DNA of 64,000 nucleotides from an uncultured Eubacteriales bacterium (GTDB taxonomy: Bacteria; Bacillota; Clostridia; Christensenellales; Aristaeellaceae): the NCBI GenBank assembly GCA_900315675.1, contig OMZY01000018.1, positions 1 to 64,000 of the forward strand. Direction: 5' to 3'. Made by a program: the position numbers and the translations under genes. The stretch's first letter is position 1; each line of letters starts with the position of its first letter. The notes under the pieces are model-generated. The model saw nothing but the letters and a program-made list of their open reading frames with translations. It was not told the origin of the DNA and ran no database searches. Below, piece after piece: positions 15,377 through 22,854 of this stretch.

Positions 15377-15936
15377 TTTACCTGGAACTGCTGATCGGCT
15401 TCCTGAAGGTGGGCCTGTTCTCCTTCGGCGGCGCGTATGCCGCGATTCCGCTGATCCGGGAAGTAGTGCTTTCCTACGGCTGGGTGTCGGAGGAAATGCT
15501 CATAGACATGATCGCCGTCAGCGAGAGTACCCCCGGTCCGATCATGGTGAACCTGGCGACCTATGTGGGCACCAGACAGGCGGGAATTCCCGGTGCAATC
15601 ATTGCCACCCTGGCGTCCATCCTGCCCGCGTTTGTGATCATCCTGCTGATCATGGCGGTGATGAAGCGGACGGTGAACAACAAATACGCCCAGGCAGTCA
15701 TGCGGGGCCTGCAGAGCTGCGTGATCGGCGTGATCACGGCGGTGGGCGTCCACATGCTGTATAAGAACGCTGTCCTGCCCCTGACGGCGGCGGAAGCGGA
15801 CTGGCGGCCGCTGGCCCTGGCCATTGTGCTGGCGGTGATCTATTTCGGCTCCCGGAAGATCAAAGCGCTGAAGAAGGGCATTTCGCCGATCCTGCTGATC
15901 GGTATTTCCGCGGTACTCGGAGTACTGGTTTTCTGA
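15373..15936 (+). CDS. Chromate transporter, C-type half
   Basis: 187 residues, the same length as its partner and clearly paralogous: FLKVGLFSFGGAYAAIPLI and ESTPGPIMVNLATYVGTRQA. The duplicated small genes correspond to the two halves of long ChrA. GGAGGTGAGCAGGC before ATG 15373 gives a strong start inside the end of the first gene. The stop codon lies in the stem of the first hairpin of an unusual hairpin array. Confidence 0.9.
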   Translation: MIYLELLIGFLKVGLFSFGGAYAAIPLIREVVLSYGWVSEEMLIDMIAVSESTPGPIMVNLATYVGTRQAGIPGAIIATLASILPAFVIILLIMAVMKRTVNNKYAQAVMRGLQSCVIGVITAVGVHMLYKNAVLPLTAAEADWRPLALAIVLAVIYFGSRKIKALKKGISPILLIGISAVLGVLVF

Positions 15937-16049
15937 GGGAAACCTCAGAAAACAATGAATTATTTGCCCGAAGGGCAAATATGAATGATTGCTTCGCAAT
16001 ATGAATTATTCGGCTTACGCCGAATATGAATTATCCGACTTCGTCGGAT
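15933..16049. repeat. Array of five small hairpins linked by heptamers
   Basis: CTGAGG-GAAA-CCTCAG (15933-15948, contains the chrA stop), ATTTGCCC-GAA-GGGCAAAT (15962-15980), ATTGC-TTC-GCAAT (15988-16000), ATTCGGC-TTAC-GCCGAAT (16008-16025) and ATCCGAC-TTC-GTCGGAT (16033-16049). Between hairpins 2 to 5 the spacers are ATGAATG, ATGAATT and ATGAATT, the complement of the window's common AATTCAT heptamer. Confidence 0.8.
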
Positions 16050-16094
16050 GTGATATTTTACTTACGGGAACGCGGCATTTCCCGGAAATTGTTG

Positions 16095-16130
16095 TTGACA
16101 TAATTATTTCTATATAGTAATATCCTATAT
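16095..16130 (+). promoter_or_regulatory. marR promoter and operator
   Basis: TTGACA (16095-16100), 17 bases, TAATAT (16118-16123). The inverted repeat ATATAG-N7-CTATAT (16112-16130) covers the -10 and suits autorepression by the MarR protein. Confidence 0.7.
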
Positions 16131-16145
16131 GGGAGGAGATAAGAC

Positions 16146-16601
16146 ATGAGAATCTCACGCAGCGGGGACTATATCGCGCAGATCCGACTGATCGGAGGGC
16201 GCGTGTTCGAAAAACTGCTTGCGGAGTCCGGCGCGGACACCTTCAACGGACCGCAGGGAAAGATCCTGGACGCCCTCTGGCAGCAGGACGGACTTTCAGC
16301 CAACGAAATCAGCCAGCGGACTGGATTGGCCAACAGTACGCTGACGAGCATGCTGGACCGGATGGAAGACGCCGGACTGGTGCAGCGCGTACGGTCGAAG
16401 GAGGACCGGCGCGTGGTGCGGCTTTTCCTTGGTGAAAAAGCCCGGCTGTGCAAAGAGCAGTATGAAAGCGTGTCGGAAAAGATGACGGACATCTATTTCC
16501 GCGGATTCTCGGATGATGAAGTCACCTCCCTGGAAGGACTGCTGCTGCGCGTGCTGGAAAATGTGCGGGAGGCAGACCGAAACGATAAAAACAGGAACTG
16601 A
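16146..16601 (+). CDS. MarR-family regulator
   Basis: 151 residues: a dimerisation helix, then winged helix (LSANEISQRTGLANSTLTSM is the recognition helix-turn-helix and DRRVVRLFLGEKA the wing with its Asp-Arg-Arg). MarR proteins usually repress their own operon and release DNA on binding phenolics or on Cys oxidation; this one has no Cys in the ligand pocket and only one near residue 98. It is followed 14 bases later by a flavin-reductase-like gene, the probable regulated partner. GGGAGGAG precedes ATG 16146. Confidence 0.9.
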   Translation: MRISRSGDYIAQIRLIGGRVFEKLLAESGADTFNGPQGKILDALWQQDGLSANEISQRTGLANSTLTSMLDRMEDAGLVQRVRSKEDRRVVRLFLGEKARLCKEQYESVSEKMTDIYFRGFSDDEVTSLEGLLLRVLENVREADRNDKNRN

Positions 16602-16615
16602 AAGGAAGTACCATC

Positions 16616-17200
16616 ATGAGTAAAGTCAATATTGCGCCTACAAACGATTTTTGCCCGCAGACCCTTTTCCTGTACGGAACCTATGACGATGAGGGGAAAC
16701 CGGATTTCGGGCTGTTCTGCTGGTTCAGCTATCTCTCGGATGACGGGCATCTGGGCGTGATGGCCTGCATCGGCGGGGAAAAACTGACGAAGGACAACAT
16801 TCATAAACGGAAGGTGTTCTCCGCCAACCTGGTGACTGAAAAACTGCTGCCGCTGGCGGACTACATGGGAACCGTGGATGGCCGCGCCAATCCGGACAAG
16901 ATGAATGTGGATATCGCGATTGACAAGGGAAGCGTGCTGCCCGTACCGGTGCTGAAGGATTCCCCTGTGACCTATGAGCTGGAAGTGAAACAATTTATTC
17001 CCCTGAAGGGCGCGGAAGTGATCCTGTGCGATATCCGCAACGTGATCATGGATGAAGAACTGACAAAGGATTCCGCCAGCCTTGAGGAGAAGCTGGCGTC
17101 AATCGCTCCGGTATCAACCACTGCCGTCACCTATTTCGACTGGACAGGAAAAGAACTCGGCGGATGGGGCAAGGTAAAGGAACAGTTTAAGAAGAATTAA
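16616..17200 (+). CDS. Flavin-reductase-family FMN-binding protein
   Basis: 194 residues with the split-barrel flavin reductase fold: GLFCWFSYLSDD, LGVMACIGGEKLTKDNI and FSANLVTEKLLPLADYMG correspond to the flavin-binding strands of the DIM6/NTAB group. It should hold FMN and reduce flavin or small substrates with NAD(P)H in the cytoplasm. ATG 16616 after AAAGGAAG. The last codons (K-N-stop) are already part of a heptamer array, so the C-terminus may have been altered by repeat insertion. Confidence 0.85.
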   Translation: MSKVNIAPTNDFCPQTLFLYGTYDDEGKPDFGLFCWFSYLSDDGHLGVMACIGGEKLTKDNIHKRKVFSANLVTEKLLPLADYMGTVDGRANPDKMNVDIAIDKGSVLPVPVLKDSPVTYELEVKQFIPLKGAEVILCDIRNVIMDEELTKDSASLEEKLASIAPVSTTAVTYFDWTGKELGGWGKVKEQFKKN

Positions 17201-17221
17201 GAATTAAGAATTCAGAATTAA
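17191..17221 (+). repeat. Heptamer array at the flavin reductase stop
   Basis: AGAATTA, AGAATTA, AGAATTC, AGAATTA units; the first supplies the TAA stop. Confidence 0.7.
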
Positions 17222-17228
17222 TACTTGA

Positions 17229-17266
17229 AAAGCGGAGAAACAGTTTTTGCTGTTCCTCCGCTTTTT
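17229..17266 (+). terminator. Intrinsic terminator
   Basis: AAGCGGAG-AAACAG pairs with CTGTT-CTCCGCTT (one bulge), then TTTCTTT. Confidence 0.75.
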
Positions 17267-17331
17267 CTTTCCGTCCGGATGATGTCCGGAATGTTTTTTG
17301 CTGCATAACTGGCAGAAAAAAGTATCTGTCA

Positions 17332-17390
17332 TTATGAATTATGAATTGTGAATTATGAATTGAAATAAAAGAATGCTGTTCTTTTATTTC
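17332..17390 (-). repeat. Heptamer array and stop-codon palindrome
   Basis: GAAATAAAAGAA-TGCTG-TTCTTTTATTTC (17362-17390, 12 bp perfect) contains the stop of the minus-strand deacetylase. Its outer arm touches ATGAATT/GTGAATT units (17332-17361). Confidence 0.8.
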
Positions 17391-17998
17391 TGGTATACGT
17401 TGGAGTAAAGCCTTCCGTGCACCGGGGTGACGCCTGCCTCGGCAAAGAGCTGAGCGCAGGTGACGAAGCGGTAGCCGCGCTTTTTCAGCTCCGGCACGAT
17501 GGTCTTCAGCGCTTCCACAGTGTTGACGTTCCACTCCATATCGTGCAGGAGGACGATCTGGCCGTCCTCGGCATTGGCCAGCACCCGCTCGATCCGCGTC
17601 TGCGCGGAAACTTCGGGCACCCAGTCCTCGCAGCCGGCGCCGCAGATGAAGGTGAGCTCAATGTTGTCATACATCTCCTGGCTGACCCGGATGAAAGGCG
17701 GGCGGAAGAATTCCGGAGCCCGGCCGGTGATGGCCGTGATCTTCTCTGAGCAGGTTTTCACCTCTTCCCGGATCTGTTCCGGGGACATCTCATCCATGAA
17801 GCTGTGGGTCACGGAATGGTTTTCGATATCACAGCCCATGGCCACGGCCCGCCGGACCATTTCCGCGGATTCCGGATTGATGTTCTGCGCAATGAGGAAG
17901 AAGGTGCCGACGGCGCCGTTTTCTTCCAGGATATCCAGCACCTGGGGCGTGATGACGGTATTCGGGCCGTCGTCAAAGGTCAGGGCAATGTTCGGCAT
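17384..17998 (-). CDS. Polysaccharide deacetylase without signal peptide
   Basis: 204 residues, NodB homology fold. Motifs: TFDDGPN (catalytic Asp and metal Asp), ENHSVTHSF (metal His-x3-His), FFRPPF (Arg-Pro-Pro), and VLLHDMEW near the end. It should remove N- or O-acetyl groups from a GlcNAc polymer, but no signal peptide is visible, unlike the pair at 19721. ATG 17998 follows GGAGGTTTCT; a TTG 8 codons upstream is less likely. The stop lies inside a perfect palindrome. Confidence 0.87.
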   Translation of the reverse strand: MPNIALTFDDGPNTVITPQVLDILEENGAVGTFFLIAQNINPESAEMVRRAVAMGCDIENHSVTHSFMDEMSPEQIREEVKTCSEKITAITGRAPEFFRPPFIRVSQEMYDNIELTFICGAGCEDWVPEVSAQTRIERVLANAEDGQIVLLHDMEWNVNTVEALKTIVPELKKRGYRFVTCAQLFAEAGVTPVHGRLYSNVYQK

Positions 17999-18017
17999 AG
18001 AAACCTCCGGGAGAATA

Positions 18018-18052
18018 TGCAACGAAGAATGAAAAATGAAGAATGAAGAATG
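18018..18052. repeat. Heptamer array, GAATGAA type
   Basis: GAAGAAT GAAAAAT GAAGAAT GAAGAAT units immediately upstream of the deacetylase start. Confidence 0.7.
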
Positions 18053-18205
18053 ATGTAGTGTCAGAGCTTTTGTCCGTACAGGTCATATTGTATACAGAAG
18101 ATTGAGGATGTCAATCATTCGGAGCACCGAATGAGCAGCGGGGAAGAAAAACGTGCCGGAAAGCGTAAAATATAATGAATCATGGGAGCAGAAAGGGAGG
18201 AGAAA

Positions 18206-18643
18206 ATGAAAGCCGATAAAGACTTCAGGCGGGGTGTGATTGCCTTATTGATTATCGCGATCCTGGTTCTTGTCCGGGGTTATTATCGGACAAAACTGGA
18301 CTGGCTTCAGCTGCCGGAAGGAACAACGGTTTTTCAGGGAACAAGGATAACGGCGAACGATATCAACTGGGAACACTGTATTGTGGAAAAAGTGGTCCGC
18401 TGCGAACAGGGACTGGACTGGTTCCGGGAATATCTGAAAGAGCATAATTCGTATGAGCGGCTCAAGAATGTGATTGTCTGCCCCTTTGATGTGATGAGTG
18501 ATATGGAGCATTATTGCTGTGATAATCTGAAGGAACCGGGGTACAGTAAAGTCCGGGAGGACGGCGTTGAGAAGTACATCATCATGCAATACTGGGTATA
18601 CGGCGCCAGGGGAGAAAGCCGGTGGCGTCTTGTGGATGAATGA
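18206..18643 (+). CDS. Small membrane-anchored protein of unknown function
   Basis: 145 residues, not recognised. One membrane segment (VIALLIIAILVLVRGYY, residues 11-27) with a short Lys/Arg-rich N-terminus predicts an outward-facing C-terminal domain of about 115 residues. That domain has three Cys (ITANDINWEHC, YCCDN) and many aromatic residues. ATG 18206 is chosen because it follows AAGGGAGG; an upstream in-frame start adds only charged residues. It stands alone between repeat arrays. Confidence 0.65.
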   Translation: MKADKDFRRGVIALLIIAILVLVRGYYRTKLDWLQLPEGTTVFQGTRITANDINWEHCIVEKVVRCEQGLDWFREYLKEHNSYERLKNVIVCPFDVMSDMEHYCCDNLKEPGYSKVREDGVEKYIIMQYWVYGARGESRWRLVDE

Positions 18644-18650
18644 AAAGTAT

Positions 18651-18680
18651 AGTTAATTCACAGTTCATAATTCAGAATTT
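18651..18680. repeat. Heptamer array
   Basis: TTAATTC ACAGTTC ATAATTC AGAATTT, degenerate units right after the preceding gene. Confidence 0.6.
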
Positions 18681-18820
18681 ATATACCTGAAAAGCCGGTT
18701 TTCGGGAATCATAAAAGAACACCAAAAAACTTGCAGATAGATTATATAAAAAGGTATAATAATTTATTGTGAATGTCCTTGGCCCATATGTATTTCAGGG
18801 ATGGGGCAGGGCAATCATCA

Positions 18821-18852
18821 TTATGAATTATGAATTGTGAATTATGAATTAT
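18821..18852. repeat. Heptamer array
   Basis: ATTATGA ATTATGA ATTGTGA ATTATGA ATTAT upstream of the serine acetyltransferase gene; it ends 9 bases before that gene's ribosome binding site. Confidence 0.75.
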
Positions 18853-18872
18853 TCATTTCCGGAGGGGACAGC

Positions 18873-19724
18873 ATGAAGGAAGTAATCAGGAAGACGGTCA
18901 AAGAGCTGAAACAGATCACAGTGGAACAGATCCACTGCAACGCTCATGCCTGTCCCCCGCCGGACCGGCAGGAGATCGTCAAGGTGATCCACGAGCTGCA
19001 GGCCCTGCTGTTTCCCATGGCCTTCCGGCGGGAATATCCGGATATGGCGGATGAAACGCTGCTGAGCCGGGCCCTGTACCGCCTGCGGGACCAGCTGACG
19101 GCGGCCCTGCGCTTCCGCAACGGCCTGGAGGGAGAACCCATGGCCGAGGCGGACAGGATCTGCGAAAAGTTTTCCGCGCGGCTGCCGGAAGTCAAACGCC
19201 TGCTGCTGCTGGACGTGGAAGCCCTGTATGAGGGAGACCCTGCCGCGGGCAGCCGGGAAGAGGTGATGGTCACCTATCCGGGTTTCCGGGCGATTTCCAT
19301 CTTCCGCATTGCCCATGAGCTGTATGTGCTGGACGCGCCGCTGATTCCCCGGATCATGACGGAGTACGCCCATGAGCGGACGGGAATCGACATCCATCCC
19401 GGCGCCACGGTCGGGGAGTATTTCTTCATTGACCACGGCACCGGTATTGTCATCGGTGAAACCACCACCATCGGAAACCATGTGAAGCTGTACCAGGGCG
19501 TGACCCTGGGCGCCAAGAGCTTCGAGCTGGACGCCAACGGCAACCCGGTGAAGAAGATCAAGCGGCATCCGGATATCGGAAACCACGTGGTGATCTACGC
19601 CAACGCCACCATCCTCGGCGGCAATACCCGCATCGGGGATAACTGCGTGATCGGCGGTAATACCTGGCTGACCCACTCTGTGGAGCCGGGCACTGTTGTC
19701 ACCTTCCGGGAGGGAGAAGTATGA
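18873..19724 (+). CDS. cysE: Serine O-acetyltransferase
   Basis: 283 residues: N-terminal helical domain (about 1-155) and a left-handed beta-helix of hexapeptide repeats. IDIHPGATVGEYFFIDHGTG carries the catalytic His/Asp pair and VIGETTTIGNHVKLYQGVTL the acetyl-CoA site. It makes O-acetylserine for cysteine synthesis in the cytoplasm. Its N-terminal domain is long, like EpsC-type enzymes. ATG 18873 follows GGAGGGG; earlier ATGs belong to the heptamer array. The end overlaps the next gene by ATGA. Coupling of cysE with secreted deacetylases is odd and may only reflect shared acetyl handling. Confidence 0.9.
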   Translation: MKEVIRKTVKELKQITVEQIHCNAHACPPPDRQEIVKVIHELQALLFPMAFRREYPDMADETLLSRALYRLRDQLTAALRFRNGLEGEPMAEADRICEKFSARLPEVKRLLLLDVEALYEGDPAAGSREEVMVTYPGFRAISIFRIAHELYVLDAPLIPRIMTEYAHERTGIDIHPGATVGEYFFIDHGTGIVIGETTTIGNHVKLYQGVTLGAKSFELDANGNPVKKIKRHPDIGNHVVIYANATILGGNTRIGDNCVIGGNTWLTHSVEPGTVVTFREGEV

Positions 19725-20485
19725 GGAACCTGCAAAGGATCCTGGCGCTGCTGCTGTGCCTGTGCGCCCTGGCGGGACCCGTGTGCGCGTCGGGGGAGGA
19801 AAATCCGCTGGACAGCTTCACGCTGAAGCACGGAAGCCGGGAAAGCAAAAAGGTTGCCATCACGGTGGATGACTGCTACAAAACCGCGACGGAATGGATT
19901 GAGGCGGATGTGGAGCTGTGCAAACAGTACGGCATTCATATGACCTTCTTCCCGCTGTATAAGACAGGCTGCCTGTTCCCGGAATACCGGGAGCTGTGGC
20001 AGAGCGTGCTGGACGCCGGCTGCGAGATCGGCTGTCACGGATACCAGCACCTGCACCTGGGTTCCTTTGATTACTGGACGCTGGTGAAACGCCTGGGCAT
20101 GTGGCAGGAGAAGCTGGACGAAACCCTGGGCTATCATTACGAAACCCGGTGGATCCGCGGCCCCGGAGGCTCCATTGAGAACGGCCGGAAGCTTTCCAAG
20201 GACCAGGTGATCAGCGCCCTGAAGCGGTACGGCTATCAGCATATCGTGCACTGGGACGTCAGCGAAACCATCAACATGGAAAAGGCACTGAAGAAGATCC
20301 AGAACGGCAGCATCATGCTGTTCCATACCAAGAAGAAGGACACCCGTTTCCTGGAGCAGCTGATTCCCACGCTGCAGGAGATGGGCTATGAGATGGTCAC
20401 CCTCAGCGAGCTTTTCAGCATGGATCCGGTGGAAACAAGCCCGGAACTGTACAAGTATGACAGGAAAAACTATGAAGACAAGTAA
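19721..20485 (+). CDS. Secreted deacetylase-like protein, divergent motifs
   Basis: 254 residues: signal peptide (MRNLQRILALLLCLCALAGP) and NodB-type fold. The Asp pair is kept in AITVDDCYK but the following Gly-Pro is lost; CHGYQHLHLGS keeps His-x3-His. The usual RPPFG loop is RGPGG, and a C-terminal MLFHTKKKD replaces LLHD. So metal binding looks possible but the substrate loop is changed. Tandem paralogue of the next gene, sharing SFTLKHGSRESKKVAIT near the N-terminus. It overlaps cysE by 4 bases and the next gene by 14. Confidence 0.8.
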   Translation: MRNLQRILALLLCLCALAGPVCASGEENPLDSFTLKHGSRESKKVAITVDDCYKTATEWIEADVELCKQYGIHMTFFPLYKTGCLFPEYRELWQSVLDAGCEIGCHGYQHLHLGSFDYWTLVKRLGMWQEKLDETLGYHYETRWIRGPGGSIENGRKLSKDQVISALKRYGYQHIVHWDVSETINMEKALKKIQNGSIMLFHTKKKDTRFLEQLIPTLQEMGYEMVTLSELFSMDPVETSPELYKYDRKNYEDK

Positions 20486-21233
20486 ATGTCGGCTGCCCCG
20501 GCTCCTGGCCGCGGTGCTGTGCCTGATGCTTCTGATTTCAACCTCCGCGGCGGAACAGTCCGCGGAGGATCTTTTGAGCGTTTTTACCCTGAACCACGGC
20601 AGCCGGGAAAGCAAAAAGATCGCCATCACCATGGATGACGTCTATGAACCGGAGTGGGTATGGAAAACCGCGGAGCTGTGCAGGCAGTACGGTATTACGA
20701 TGACCTTCTTTCCCATCGGGATCAACGTGAAGGAAGCGGACGGGAACAACTGGCGGGCGCTGGTGGAGGCGGGTCACGAGATCGGCAGCCACAGCTCCAA
20801 TCACAAGGAGTTCCACGATATCGGCGACCTGGTGGCGATTGAGCGGCTGGGCAAGTTCCAGGAGCGGCTGGACCGGGCGCTGGGATACCACTATCCGGTG
20901 CGCTGGTTCCGCCCGCCCTTCGGGAATATCAACGCCAAGGACGGCACTTCCCGGGCTATGGTCCGGGCGATCCGGACCTTCGGCTATGACCACATTGTCC
21001 GCTGGGACGTGAGTGAGACGGATCCCGTGAAGGCCTTCCCGAAGGTGCAGAATGGCAGCATCCTGCTGTACCACGCGCGGCACAAGGATTATGTGTGCCT
21101 GGAAACGCTGATTCCGCAGCTGCTGGAGGCCGGGTTTGAGCCGGTCACCGTCAGCGAACTCTTCGGCTTCGACAAACCCGAAGCGGGAGGGAAAGTGTAT
21201 GTGTACGATAAGGAAAAGTATAAGAATCAATGA
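20472..21233 (+). CDS. Secreted polysaccharide deacetylase
   Basis: 253 residues with signal peptide (RLLAAVLCLMLLISTSAAE) and a near-canonical NodB domain: AITMDDVYEPEW, GSHSSNHKEFHD (His-x3-His), WFRPPFGNIN and ILLYHARHKD. It should deacetylate an extracellular GlcNAc-containing polymer, plausibly peptidoglycan. ATG 20472 lies within the upstream gene's last codons, with AGGAAAA before it. Compared with its tandem partner the catalytic loop RPPFG is intact, so this copy is the better candidate for the active enzyme. Confidence 0.85.
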   Translation: MKTSKCRLPRLLAAVLCLMLLISTSAAEQSAEDLLSVFTLNHGSRESKKIAITMDDVYEPEWVWKTAELCRQYGITMTFFPIGINVKEADGNNWRALVEAGHEIGSHSSNHKEFHDIGDLVAIERLGKFQERLDRALGYHYPVRWFRPPFGNINAKDGTSRAMVRAIRTFGYDHIVRWDVSETDPVKAFPKVQNGSILLYHARHKDYVCLETLIPQLLEAGFEPVTVSELFGFDKPEAGGKVYVYDKEKYKNQ

Positions 21234-21263
21234 ATTCACAATTCATAATTCATAATTCATAAT
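21231..21263. repeat. Heptamer array
   Basis: AATTCAC AATTCAT AATTCAT AATTCAT AATGC directly after the deacetylase; the stop TGA is the first base triplet of TGAATTCA. Confidence 0.75.
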
Positions 21264-21318
21264 GCTTAGTAACCAAAAGCACGGGATTATTCCTTACGTA
21301 GGAGGATGCATACGGGGG

Positions 21319-21753
21319 GTGTCATCCCGAGCGAAGTCGAGGGATCCCTTGCTAAGTAAAAGCATGAATGACTACTATGTATACATTTTAACCAACGAGC
21401 GGGATACACGATTTTATATCGGTGTGACAAATAATCTGACCCGCAGGGTGTACGAGCATAAGAATGAATTGATAGATGGATTTACCAAGCAATATCATAT
21501 TCACAAGCTTGTATACTTCGAAATGTGTCATGATGTGGAAGACGCTATTCGCAGAGAGAAACAGCTGAAAAGCTGGACCCGCGTGAAAAAGATAGCGTTG
21601 ATTGAGCGTATGAATCCTCGCTGGAAGGATTTTGGAGAAGAAATATAGCAAGGGATTCCTCGACTCACTTTGTGCCCCGGGGCTGCCGCCCGTTCTCCAC
21701 TAAAATAGAGCCACTGGCTCTATTTCCGGGCGTTTCGAACCCCGGAATGACAC
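21319..21753 (+). mobile_element. Putative GIY-YIG element with inverted repeats
   Basis: Left boundary GGTGTCATCCCGAGCGAAG, right boundary CGGAATGACACC, inverted to each other. Inside, AGTCGAGGGATCCCTTGCT (21335-21353) and AGCAAGGGATTCCTCGACT (21647-21665) form a second inverted pair with 18 of 19 matches that closely frames the coding region. The right half also holds the hairpin AAATAGAGCCA-CT-GGCTCTATTT. No target duplication could be defined by eye. Confidence 0.55.
21364..21648 (+). CDS. Small GIY-YIG endonuclease-domain protein
   Basis: 94 residues. YYVYILTN and FYIGVTNNLTRRVYEH give the GIY-YIG core (here Y-V-Y and Y-I-G), with the catalytic Arg in RRVYEHK and the acidic residue in the EDAIRREKQLK helix. 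It belongs to the UPF0213/YhbQ-like single-domain group, whose cellular role is poorly known. The gene fills the space between two inverted repeats, and its TAG stop is the first part of the right repeat. The start is ATG 21364 without a clear ribosome binding site; AAGTAAAAGC precedes it. AT-richer and with different codon use (TAT, ATA, AGA) than neighbours, a sign of transfer. Confidence 0.85.
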   Translation: MNDYYVYILTNERDTRFYIGVTNNLTRRVYEHKNELIDGFTKQYHIHKLVYFEMCHDVEDAIRREKQLKSWTRVKKIALIERMNPRWKDFGEEI

Positions 21754-21881
21754 CTGGTATTGAAAGTCAGGAAGAAGTCATGACCGGGAAACCTGGATGT
21801 TTTTCAGGAAGGTCCTGATCAAGTTCAAAATCCCGGTTCAAAAGCGGCAGGGATCCTGAACAGTGTGAAGGATCATGAGTA

Positions 21882-21912
21882 ATAATTCTGAATTCTGAAT
21901 TCTTAATTGTCT
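21882..21912. repeat. Heptamer array
   Basis: ATAATTC TGAATTC TGAATTC TTAATTG units upstream of the EamA gene. The interval 21754-21881 shows nothing else recognisable. Confidence 0.65.
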
Positions 21913-21927
21913 TAGGGGTTAAATCAA

Positions 21928-22854
21928 GTGAGTAACAAATCTCTTCGCGGCAGCCTCCTGCTGCTCCTGGGCTCGATGATCTGGGGCGCGGCCTTCGTGG
22001 CGCAGCGCGTGGGCATGGACCATGTGGGTCCCTTCACCTTCAACGGCATCCGGATGCTGCTGGCCTGGCTGGTGATGATTCCGGTGAACGCCCTGATGGA
22101 ACATAAAAACAAAAACACCCCCGGCTATACAGCACCGGATCCGAAGGATCAGCGGCTGTCGGGAGTGATCTGCGGGGCGCTGCTGTTTATCGCCACCTCC
22201 CTGCAGCAGATGGGCCTGGTGTCCACCACCGCGGGAAAGGCGGGGTTCATTACCGCCCTATATGTGGTGCTGGTGCCGGTGGCGGCCTGGTTCCTGTTCC
22301 GGAAGAATCCGGGCAAGGTGATCTGGCTGGGCGTGCTGATCGCGGTGGGAGCCCTGTGGCTTTTGTGCATGCCCGCGGACGGCGGCTTTGTGCTGCAGAG
22401 CGGAGACCTGCTGGTGCTGGGCTGCGCGGTGTGCTTCACCTTCCAGATCCTGTGCGTGGATCATTACGCGGCGCGGGTGAGCGGCGTCAAGCTGGCCCGG
22501 GATGAGTTCCTGGTGACCGGCGGACTGTCCATGCTGATCGCCGTCGCCACGGAACCCATCTCCTGGGAGGGCGTCCGGGAGGCGCTCATTCCGATCCTCT
22601 ATGCCGGCATCATGTCCGGCGCGGTGGGCTACACCCTGCAGGTGCTGGGGCAGCGGGATACGGATCCCACGGTGGCGTCGCTCCTCATGTGTATGGAGGC
22701 GGTGTTCGCGGTGCTGACCGGCGTCCTGCTGATCGGCGAAAAAATGACGGTCCGTGAGACCGTCGGTTGTGTGCTGATGTTTTGCGCGGTGATCCTGGCC
22801 CAGCTTTCGCCGGTTATATCCAGCATCCGTCGAAACGGACAATCTCACCGTTAA
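21928..22854 (+). CDS. EamA/DMT-family transporter
   Basis: 308 residues, ten hydrophobic helices in two EamA repeats. The first repeat starts LLLLGSMIWGAAFVAQRVGM and the second LLVLGCAVCFTFQILCVD, both typical of RhaT/YdcZ-like metabolite exporters of the inner membrane. The substrate is unknown. Start GTG 21928 follows AGGGGTT; no ATG lies nearby. The last 41 bases overlap convergently with the dehydrogenase on the other strand. Confidence 0.87.
   Translation: MSNKSLRGSLLLLLGSMIWGAAFVAQRVGMDHVGPFTFNGIRMLLAWLVMIPVNALMEHKNKNTPGYTAPDPKDQRLSGVICGALLFIATSLQQMGLVSTTAGKAGFITALYVVLVPVAAWFLFRKNPGKVIWLGVLIAVGALWLLCMPADGGFVLQSGDLLVLGCAVCFTFQILCVDHYAARVSGVKLARDEFLVTGGLSMLIAVATEPISWEGVREALIPILYAGIMSGAVGYTLQVLGQRDTDPTVASLLMCMEAVFAVLTGVLLIGEKMTVRETVGCVLMFCAVILAQLSPVISSIRRNGQSHR

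Noticed and set aside
21319-21753. Classical insertion sequence
   Set aside because: No transposase (DDE, HUH or serine/tyrosine recombinase) and no clear target duplication; kept only as a putative GIY-YIG element.
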